Source: Bacteroidota bacterium
GTDB lineage: Bacteria; Bacteroidota; Bacteroidia; B-17B0; B-17BO
Direction of reading: 5' to 3'
Length of the DNA: 10,867 nt
Assembly (NCBI GenBank): GCA_025356715.1
Contig: JANXRU010000400.1
Location: forward strand, 1-10,867
Shown here: positions 1 to 4,433 of the stretch, in pieces
Layout: each line of letters opens with the position of its first letter
How positions within the stretch are numbered: position 1 is the stretch's first letter
The notes under the pieces: generated by a model
Told to the model about the DNA's origin: nothing
Seen by the model: the letters and a program-made list of their open reading frames with translations, nothing else
Database searches by the model: none
Made by a program: the position numbers and the translations under genes

Positions 1-135
1 CTAATTTTTTGATGGAGAGTTCCAATCACCACATACATAATAGTAATCACCCTTATTTAATTGTTAATGAAAGAGTGACGAGTTTTAAGAATAAACCTAA
101 ACGGCTAAAAACATTTATGCGTTATGCAAATGGAA

Positions 136-410
136 GGATGATTGACGCTAAGCAAGCAAAGCGTGGCGCTAAGCACAGAGACATTGGCGCCAATCATGCA
201 ATGATTGGCGCTACGCTTTTGTTGATTGGCGCCAATCATTGCTTGCTTGGATTTATTATGAAAAAATTGGCGCCAATGTCTGCGTGATTGGCGCCAATTT
301 ATCAATGATTGGCGCCAATCATTGATAGATTGGCGCCACGCTTTCAAATAGTAACGCCAATTATTGGTTGCTTGGCGCCACGCTTTGGTTGCTTGGCGCC
401 AATCATTGAA
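136..410. repeat. 21-bp tandem palindromic repeat array centred on GGCGCC
   Basis: About 13 units repeat with a 21-bp period. The centres of the GGCGCC or degenerate GGCGCT/GACGCT cores fall near 146.5, 167.5, 188.5, 209.5, 230.5, (251.5 degenerate), 271.5, 292.5, 313.5, 334.5, (355.5 degenerate), 376.5 and 397.5, with one single-base slip near 251-271. The best unit is TTGGCGCCAATCATTG, and 300-327 is a perfect 28-bp palindrome. Variant units replace CCAATCATTG with CCACGCTTT or CTACGCTTT. Twenty-one bp equals seven codons, so a seven-residue motif of IGANHxM type is readable on both strands, but the one-base slip breaks the plus-strand frame and it ends at 287. Twenty-one bp is also two helical turns, so all cores face the same side of the DNA. 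The array abuts the recombinase remnant at 410. Positions 1-135 hold no recognisable gene. The array is seen directly; its function is unknown. Confidence 0.9.
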
Positions 411-601
411 TGCTTAATGCTAAGGAAGGCCAACTTAAGCCTTTATTATATGCCAATGCAACACATTTATTAGAGAATGGTACTGATTTGAGGTACATAC
501 AAGAGATTTTAGGGCACAGTAGTAGCAGAACAACCGAAATTTATACCCATGTGAGCAATACTAGTATACAAAGAGTGGTTTCGCCATTTGATAGTTTATA
601 A
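410..601 (+). pseudogene. Tyrosine recombinase/integrase, C-terminal remnant
   Basis: These 63 codons match the end of the catalytic domain of phage-integrase/XerD/IntI-type tyrosine recombinases. The [20 protein letters not shown] block, the motif-III His (LGH, residue 36) and the Tyr nucleophile in IYTHVS (residue 45) are present. The motif-II HxxR(H) that should precede ATHLL has become K10-P-L-L13-Y14, so the catalytic Arg and its His neighbours are gone. The N-terminal domain and motif-I Arg are absent: the sequence directly upstream is the 21-bp repeat array. The ATG at 410 is simply where the frame opens and is probably not a true start. The protein ends in SPFDSL, resembling the SPLDxL tails that I recall for IntI and many Bacteroidota integrases (weak evidence). 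It is almost certainly non-functional. It lies just upstream of a string of cassette-like genes on the same strand. Confidence 0.85.
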
Positions 602-628
602 AAAAAAGAGTAGATTTATGAAACGAAA

Positions 629-652
629 AAGAACTAAAGAACTAAAGAACTA
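629..652. repeat. 8-bp tandem repeat, three copies
   Basis: AAGAACTA occurs three times without interruption in the A-rich spacer between the recombinase remnant and the next gene. It looks like a simple slippage repeat with no evident function. The rest of 602-737 contains no convincing promoter or RNA gene. Confidence 0.8.
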
Positions 653-737
653 AGCAAAGCTGGTAAAAATTGCAAGATTTGCTTTAAAAAACTAAGGCTA
701 TAAGTAAGTTAGTAGTAACCAGCCTAAAAACTATATC

Positions 738-1436
738 TTGACAAAAATACTTCTGACATATATTACCATTCTTACTTGCACTTTAATGCAAGGCCAAAGT
801 AACGTTTATATTGACAAACCATATTTTGGACTTCCAGAAAGGGACGCAGAGATAAAAGAAATTGATTCTCTAAATCAAATTCCTTCCCGTATAAAGTTTA
901 TTTTAGAGCAACTGATAGACTCCTCTATGACAGACTTCGGTAATAATATGTTTTTTATTAAAGGTCAAACAATTGATTTACAAAAATTTTACCTAAAAGA
1001 CTCAATGTCACAGGCTAATTCAAAATATATAATGCCTAAATATGAATTATACTTTGAATTAAGAGATACAACAATAAGTATAAAAAATTATTGTATAGAA
1101 ATAGATTTAGATCAATATGGACAAATAACCTCATTTCAATGGCCAAGAGAAGGTTATAATAAGAGAAGTGATTTTATAAAAGGAAATGTTCTTAAAAAAA
1201 TAGCAAAGACATACGCTAATAATAAGCATTACAAAACAAAGACTTGCATTTATGATTTAAAATTTAATGAATCTAAGCAGTCCCTAGAGTGGGATTTTTC
1301 ATTCCTACAAGAAACTACAGGAAACAACATGTCTCATTCTGAAAAATATAAAACAATAACAATAGATATTAAATCCAAAAAAATTATTGCAGAACACGAA
1401 TTCGAAAGTTACAGTATATCTTGTGGTTCAAACTAA
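738..1436 (+). CDS. Secreted protein of unknown function, TTG start
   Basis: I do not recognise a family for these 232 residues. The N-terminus (MTKILLTYITILTCTLMQGQ) is a good signal peptide: a Lys, then a hydrophobic stretch of about 15 residues, with likely cleavage near residue 20. Export to the periplasm or outer surface is therefore inferred. There is no lipobox, because the Cys at residue 14 sits inside the hydrophobic core. The TTG at 738 is chosen because it is the only start that keeps the signal peptide. The frame is open only from 708, that stretch has no ATG, and the next internal ATG (near 792) would remove the signal. The mature part is rich in Lys, Asp and Tyr and has alternating beta-like segments (YCIEIDLDQYGQITSF; TITIDIKSKKIIAEHEF). 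The gene ends just before an attC-like inverted repeat and stands alone, like a single-gene cassette. The call is confident for coding, unknown for role. Confidence 0.8.
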   Translation: MTKILLTYITILTCTLMQGQSNVYIDKPYFGLPERDAEIKEIDSLNQIPSRIKFILEQLIDSSMTDFGNNMFFIKGQTIDLQKFYLKDSMSQANSKYIMPKYELYFELRDTTISIKNYCIEIDLDQYGQITSFQWPREGYNKRSDFIKGNVLKKIAKTYANNKHYKTKTCIYDLKFNESKQSLEWDFSFLQETTGNNMSHSEKYKTITIDIKSKKIIAEHEFESYSISCGSN

Positions 1437-1448
1437 ATGTGGCTGGCA

Positions 1449-1509
1449 ACTACTAACACACGCTTTATTCAATTTTGGCAGAAGTACAAGCATTTGCAAA
1501 AGCGGTAGT
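1449..1509. repeat. Imperfect inverted repeat, attC-like (site B)
   Basis: ACTAC (1449-1453) plus CGCTTT (1461-1466) pair with AAAGCG (1499-1504) plus GTAGT (1505-1509), leaving an unpaired TAACACA on the left arm. Outer GGC/GCC pairs near 1445 and 1513 may extend the stem. The interior contains ATTCAATTTTGGCAGAAGT (1467-1485), repeated with one mismatch at 4396-4414. A bulged stem placed right after a stop codon, with a sequence family shared elsewhere in the window, is the architecture of an integron attC site. Classical RYYYAAC/GTTRRRY boxes are not clear. Confidence 0.5.
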
Positions 1510-1534
1510 CACGCCAAAGCGTGATAATTTTTTC

Positions 1535-1565
1535 TTTGTAAATGGCAATAAACATAGTATCTTTA
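1535..1565 (+). promoter_or_regulatory. Bacteroidota-type promoter for the J-domain operon
   Basis: TTTG (1535-1538), 19 bp, then TATCTTTA (1558-1565) matches the Bacteroidota sigma-ABfr consensus TTTG-N19/20-TAnnTTTG in all but the last base. Transcription would start near 1570, giving a leader of about 90 nt before the ATG at 1659. That leader carries a small hairpin (1573-1607) and the GTTATGGGGGC element. Confidence 0.55.
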
Positions 1566-1572
1566 AACAAGC

Positions 1573-1631
1573 ATTTCGGTAGACATTGTTTCAAAACCCG
1601 CCGAAATATAGCGCGAAAACGTTATGGGGGC
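1573..1631. repeat. Hairpin plus GTTATGGGGGC end, half attC-like site (B')
   Basis: ATTTCGG (1573-1579) pairs with CCGAAAT (1601-1607). Fourteen bases later comes AACGTTATGGGGGCATT, near-identical to the right end of the inverted repeat at 4204-4216 (GTTATAGGGCATT) and complementary to the GCCCATAAC left ends at 3079 and 4123. A matching left arm was not found upstream, so this may be a hybrid or eroded site. It occupies the 5' leader of the operon and argues against an N-terminal extension of the first gene from 1542. Confidence 0.45.
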
Positions 1632-1658
1632 ATTTATGATAAACCAAATACATACACA

Positions 1659-1958
1659 ATGAAAAAGAAATCATTTATTGCAAAAAGCATGACCTTCCTG
1701 GACGAAAGGACAGACTTTCTGAAAAGTGACAAAATTGGTTCAATGAACTTTTTTGCCAAATTACTTTTATCAATCGTTTTAGGAATTATTGGGTTTCTTT
1801 CATTAGGACTTTGGGTATTCATTCCAATTGTAGGAATTATAATAAGCATCGGGCTTTGTATTAGCGCAGTTTTGGGAATTCAAAAAATATGGCAACCAAG
1901 AAAAGGTGAAGGAGAGGGAGAGATTTTTAAATATTCAGACAGGCTAAACAAAGAGTAG
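1659..1958 (+). CDS. Small two-helix membrane protein, unknown function
   Basis: The protein has 99 residues. A polar, charged N-terminus (about 1-31) is followed by two strongly hydrophobic segments, roughly 33-53 and 55-74, with a short turn at FIPIVG. A short polar tail then contains GEGEGE. It is predicted to be a hairpin inner-membrane protein with both ends on the same side. The frame is open from 1542, but the ATG at 1659 is preferred: the longer version would begin upstream of its own promoter's start site and would translate the GTTATGGGGGC boundary element. The stop lies 4 bp before the J-domain gene, so the two are almost surely co-transcribed. I do not recognise a family. With a tail-anchored J-protein next door, a role at the membrane together with it is a reasonable inference. 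Confidence 0.75.
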   Translation: MKKKSFIAKSMTFLDERTDFLKSDKIGSMNFFAKLLLSIVLGIIGFLSLGLWVFIPIVGIIISIGLCISAVLGIQKIWQPRKGEGEGEIFKYSDRLNKE

Positions 1959-1962
1959 TAAA

Positions 1963-2508
1963 ATGTTCAAGGATTATTACGCTATACTCGAAATTTCTGA
2001 AACAGCTACATTGTTTGAAATTAAGACCGCTTATAGGATTCAGGCAAAAAGGTGGCATCCAGATAAAAATCCTGGAATTGATACCACTGAAAAAATGAAA
2101 GAAATTAATGAAGCAAGATTAATCCTTACAGATGAAGATGCTCGGGTTCGTTATGACAGAGAATATTTAAAATTTAAATGCTTCCAAAAAGAAGAAGAGG
2201 AAAAAATTAAAAAATCCAAACAAGAGCAATATCAACGCTCAGGATATGACAGCACAAAAGAAAAAACTTACACAAAACAAACTTCACGACCACAAGAAGA
2301 ATATTCATCTTATAAAACTGATGATGAAATTTTAAAAAAATGGATGGATAATGCTAGGAAGCAAGCAATGCGAAATCTTTATTCAATGGTTATTGAATTT
2401 CGTGACAGCTCCATAATCGGGTTTGGCACCTTTTTCAAAACAACTTTAAAGTTTATTGTAATTGCTGCTATCGTCTTTGTAATTGCCCTAATATTAAAAT
2501 CAATTTAA
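1963..2508 (+). CDS. Tail-anchored J-domain (DnaJ-like) protein
   Basis: In this 181-residue protein the J domain covers residues 4-70, with YYAILEI at its start, the invariant HPD motif at 32-34 (WHPDKNPG) and the helix-IV RYD at 63-65. By family knowledge, HPD stimulates the ATPase of an Hsp70 (DnaK). There is no Gly/Phe region, zinc finger or C-terminal substrate-binding domain, so this is a class-C (type III) J-protein. A Lys/Glu/Gln-rich linker (about 70-120) is followed by a conserved-looking DEILKKWMDNARKQA helix (120-135). A single C-terminal hydrophobic helix (about 162-180) probably anchors the protein in the inner membrane with the J domain in the cytoplasm. It is the second gene of a tight operon: 4 bp after the membrane protein and 11 bp before the next gene. 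The likely job is to recruit DnaK to a membrane-located partner, but the substrate is unknown. Confidence 0.88.
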   Translation: MFKDYYAILEISETATLFEIKTAYRIQAKRWHPDKNPGIDTTEKMKEINEARLILTDEDARVRYDREYLKFKCFQKEEEEKIKKSKQEQYQRSGYDSTKEKTYTKQTSRPQEEYSSYKTDDEILKKWMDNARKQAMRNLYSMVIEFRDSSIIGFGTFFKTTLKFIVIAAIVFVIALILKSI

Positions 2509-2519
2509 ACATAAATAAA

Positions 2520-2837
2520 ATGAAAATTAAGAACACCTTCACAATCGAACGTGCTGCGGAAAAATTGAGAGAGGAACTTTCATCGCATATTAAAGTAACA
2601 GTGCGTTCAAACATTGTTGACAGTAACAAAAAATGGCTTGATATAGATAAAGACACCTATGTCGGACTTCGTGTTACATTCTATACTAACCAGCCATTAG
2701 TTATTACATATGTTCCAAACTTCTTAGCAAGAGCATTCTTTGGGCGCAGTATAAGTATGATTTTTCATTACAGTTCCCGTTCAGAATTCAAAAATCAAAT
2801 CGAACAATTTTTAATTTCAGAATTCTATGAGCAATAA
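2520..2837 (+). CDS. Conserved-looking hypothetical protein in J-domain operon
   Basis: The 105 residues match no family I recognise. There is no signal peptide and no clear membrane helix. The N-terminal part (1-50) looks like an amphipathic helix (FTIERAAEKLREELSSHI) followed by beta-like segments. The middle has GLRVTFYTNQPLVITYVPNF, and the C-terminus is a helix ending in QIEQFLISEFYEQ. The alpha-beta-beta-alpha appearance suggests a small compact cytosolic domain. It starts 11 bp after the J-domain gene and overlaps the next gene by 11 bp in another frame, implying translational coupling and joint function with its neighbours. No Shine-Dalgarno is visible, as is usual for this phylum. 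Confidence 0.72.
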   Translation: MKIKNTFTIERAAEKLREELSSHIKVTVRSNIVDSNKKWLDIDKDTYVGLRVTFYTNQPLVITYVPNFLARAFFGRSISMIFHYSSRSEFKNQIEQFLISEFYEQ

Positions 2838-3072
2838 GATTACGATAAACGGTTTCGACATTTCAAAGACAAAAGTTGCCGACACAGAATATAAAATTTC
2901 GATATTCCGTGCTGACAAATTGGAGTTCCAATTTAATGTTTCCTTACAGCCAACAGGTAAGGATGATGTGCTGCCGACTTATCAACTCACTGACAAATCG
3001 CAGACAATTTCTGAATGGGCAACGCAAAAATTAAATTTAATTTCGGACTGGATCATAAAAGATGAAAAATAA
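2827..3072 (+). CDS. Small hypothetical protein, last gene of J-domain operon
   Basis: The protein has 81 residues and no recognised family. It looks like a short beta-rich domain (KITINGFDI; EYKISIFRADKLEFQFNVSL) followed by a C-terminal helix with two Trp residues (ISEWATQKLNLISDWIIKDEK). It has no signal peptide or membrane segment. The start ATG lies inside the end of the upstream gene (11-bp overlap), typical of coupled translation. Its TAA stop runs directly into the 15-bp AAACCAGCCCATAAC element that opens an attC-like inverted repeat, so the whole operon would form one multi-gene cassette if the cassette reading is right. Confidence 0.7.
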   Translation: MSNKITINGFDISKTKVADTEYKISIFRADKLEFQFNVSLQPTGKDDVLPTYQLTDKSQTISEWATQKLNLISDWIIKDEK

Positions 3073-3151
3073 AAACCAGCCCATAACAGCTAAGGCTTCG
3101 TTGCGTTTGGAAAACGCACAACGAAGCCTGGGTTGCACGGAACTTTTTTTT
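3073..3151. repeat. attC-like stem-loop with T-run (site C)
   Basis: The 15-bp element AAACCAGCCCATAAC (3073-3087) is identical to 4117-4131. It is followed by a strong stem: AGGCTTCGTT (3093-3102) pairs with AACGAAGCCT (3120-3129), and GCGTTT (3103-3108) pairs with AAACGC (3112-3117), with two extrahelical bases (3118-3119) on one arm. Extrahelical bases on one arm are typical of attC hairpins. The right end GTTGCAC (3132-3138) fits the attC R' box GTTRRRY at six of seven positions but pairs poorly with the left end. A run of eight or more T (from 3144) follows about 14 bp after the stem, so the hairpin may also end transcription of the operon. Confidence 0.55.
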
Positions 3152-3192
3152 AATTAAAATTTGTAATGGATTTTGCGTTGAGATTTTTAGTA

Positions 3193-3223
3193 TTTGTAAA
3201 AAAAATAAAAATGCTTAACTTAG
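3193..3223 (+). promoter_or_regulatory. Bacteroidota-type promoter for the nuclease gene
   Basis: TTTG (3193-3196), a 19-bp spacer, and TAACTTAG (3216-3223) fit TTTG-N19-TAnnTTTG with one mismatch in the -7 box. Transcription would begin near 3229, leaving a leader of about 14 nt before the ATG at 3243. The spacing matches the other predicted promoters in this window. Confidence 0.5.
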
Positions 3224-3242
3224 TACCCTAATACATTGTAAA

Positions 3243-4118
3243 ATGCTAATTGCAAACCCAATATACGACACTGTTTTTAAACGCATGATGGAAAATGAAA
3301 GAGTTGCAAAATTCTTTATTAGTACATTATTAGAACAAACTATTGAAACCATTGAAGTAAAACCACAAGAGTTTACTTATACCGATGAGTTGGCAGGTTT
3401 AGCTGTATTTAGGTTAGATTTTATTGCGACTGTAAAAACAGAAACTGGCGAGTTCAAAAAAGTTTTAATAGAAATACAGAAAGCGAAAAATCAAATTGAT
3501 TTAATGCGTTTTCGTAATTATTTAGCAGAGCAATACAAAAAAGAAGACAAGATAAATGAAGAAAAAATTATTCTTCCAATAACCACAATTTACATATTAG
3601 GGTTTAAACTCCCTGAAATTGAAACACCCTGTTTAAAAGTAGAACGTAATTACAAAGACCTTGTAAACAAAACTGTTTTAAATACAAAAAGCGACTTTGT
3701 AGAAAAATTGACACACGATAGTTTTATAGTGCAAGTAGAGCGCATTACAGACCGCTACCAAACTAAGTTAGATAAATTACTAAGTGTATTTGAACAAACA
3801 AACTTTGCCGACGATCGTAAAATTACAAAAGAATACAATCACACCACCGACCTTGAAGAGGTGAAAATTATTACAGATATTTTACACCACACTGGCACAA
3901 ACCCTCAAGAACGCAAACAAATTGAAAATGAGCAAGAGGCGTGGCGTACTGTAAACGCTATGTTTGAAGACAAAGAAAGAGAATTGTTGAAAGCGTTGAA
4001 GGACAAGGAAAAAGAACTTAATGATAAAAGCAAACTAATTAATCAACAAGAAAAAGAAAATGCAGACCTGTTAAAACAACTTGAAGACCTGAAACGTAAG
4101 TTGGAAAACAGAAAATAA
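3243..4118 (+). CDS. PD-(D/E)XK nuclease family transposase / Rpn-like protein
   Basis: This 291-residue protein has the layout of the Rpn / PDDEXK_2 family (often annotated as putative transposase or recombination-promoting nuclease). The typical opening is NPIYDTVFKRMMENERVAKFF, with D9 and F12-K13. The nuclease core follows: RLDF (Asp59) and then LIEIQKAKN (Glu77, Gln79, Lys80/Lys82), giving the D...ExQxK metal-binding and catalytic set. A middle region (about 90-215) matches the family's usual length. The C-terminus (about 225-291) is an extended Glu/Lys-rich coiled coil, probably for oligomerisation. By family knowledge such proteins cleave DNA and can promote recombination; some related members have been linked to defence. 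The key residues look intact. It lies between two attC-like sites with its own promoter, so it behaves as a stand-alone cassette. Confidence 0.85.
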   Translation: MLIANPIYDTVFKRMMENERVAKFFISTLLEQTIETIEVKPQEFTYTDELAGLAVFRLDFIATVKTETGEFKKVLIEIQKAKNQIDLMRFRNYLAEQYKKEDKINEEKIILPITTIYILGFKLPEIETPCLKVERNYKDLVNKTVLNTKSDFVEKLTHDSFIVQVERITDRYQTKLDKLLSVFEQTNFADDRKITKEYNHTTDLEEVKIITDILHHTGTNPQERKQIENEQEAWRTVNAMFEDKERELLKALKDKEKELNDKSKLINQQEKENADLLKQLEDLKRKLENRK

Positions 4119-4213
4119 ACCAGCCCATAACCGCAGCTAAGCAAAAAAGGCTTTTTATTAACTAACCACCCAGAAAAAAGCCTTCTTCGCTTAGCTGCAA
4201 ACCGTTATAGGGC
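4117..4213. repeat. Long bulged inverted repeat, best attC-like site (site D)
   Basis: The left end GCCCATAAC (4123-4131) is complementary to GTTATAGGGC (4204-4213) apart from one extra base. Inside, GCAGCTAAGC (4133-4142) pairs perfectly with GCTTAGCTGC (4189-4198), and AAGGCTTTTT (4147-4156) pairs with AAAAAGCCTT (4175-4184), around an 18-nt loop. A 4/4 internal loop and unequal bulges interrupt the stem. The order of outer box, spacer bulge, inner stem and apical loop is that of an attC site. The boxes differ from RYYYAAC/GTTRRRY by the inserted AT. It starts at the nuclease stop codon and ends just before the 49-residue gene. Confidence 0.6.
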
Positions 4214-4226
4214 ATTAATACTTGAA

Positions 4227-4376
4227 ATGATTAAGAGTTTTTTAAATGTAGACGTAGACGCTAAAAGAATCAGCCGAAGGCAATACAATAAAGAATTAAA
4301 TGACGCTGTTTCCAGAATTGAGAAAGGTAATTTTGTAACTCACAAAGACGCACTCAAGGAATTATCTAAATGGTAA
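4227..4376 (+). CDS. Solo antitoxin-like small protein
   Basis: This gene encodes 49 residues. The C-terminal half (YNKELNDAVSRIEKGNFVTH, then KDALKELSKW) resembles the C-terminal pattern of small RelB-type or addiction-module antitoxins common in Bacteroidota, where a helix, an R-I-E-x-G-x-(F/Y)-x-(T/S)-H-(E/K) turn and a final Lys-Trp are typical. This is recognition by pattern only, without a database match. No toxin gene follows: 4377-4433 is non-coding and the next gene is on the other strand. It is flanked by site D on the left and site E on the right, so it looks like a complete one-gene cassette. The ATG at 4227 is 13 bases after the GTTATAGGGC end. Alternative: a free-standing regulatory or spurious ORF, though its charged, helical composition looks coding. 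Confidence 0.6.
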   Translation: MIKSFLNVDVDAKRISRRQYNKELNDAVSRIEKGNFVTHKDALKELSKW

Positions 4377-4382
4377 AATAAA

Positions 4383-4424
4383 TAACCGCACCTAAATTCA
4401 ATTTGGGCAGAAGTGCCTTAGTTT
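4383..4424. repeat. Short inverted repeat related to site B (site E)
   Basis: AAC (4384-4386) and GCAC (4388-4391) pair with GTGC (4413-4416) and GTT (4421-4423). CCTAAATT (4391-4398) is also complementary to AATTTGGG (4400-4407), counting one G-T pair, an alternative fold. The interior ATTCAATTTGGGCAGAAGT (4396-4414) matches 1467-1485 at 18 of 19 positions. It is placed right after the small antitoxin-like gene and before the chromosomal minus-strand gene, so it may mark the end of the cassette-like region. Confidence 0.45.
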
Positions 4425-4433
4425 TTCAAAGAA

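Noticed and set aside
12..287. Open frame of about 91 codons from an ATG at 12 into the repeat array (open from position 3)
   Set aside because: Its second half is only the translation of the 21-bp repeats and the first 40 codons match nothing I recognise. A fragment of a gene from left of the window remains possible.
105..347. Minus-strand open frame of 80 codons across the repeat array
   Set aside because: It arises because the repeats are palindromic and seven codons long; no independent coding sign.
136..410. CRISPR array
   Set aside because: The 21-bp units are contiguous with no unique spacers of 30 bp or so, the repeat itself is a palindrome, and no cas genes are present.
1542..1658. 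Longer N-terminus for the small membrane protein, starting at 1542
   Set aside because: It would begin upstream of the predicted transcription start, translate a hairpin and a boundary-like GTTATGGGGGC element, and add an Arg/Lys-rich segment unlike the rest of the protein. The ATG at 1659 is preferred.
2468..2656. Minus-strand frame of 62 codons
   Set aside because: It is antisense to the junction of two closely spaced operon genes and has low-complexity Ser/Leu/Phe composition.
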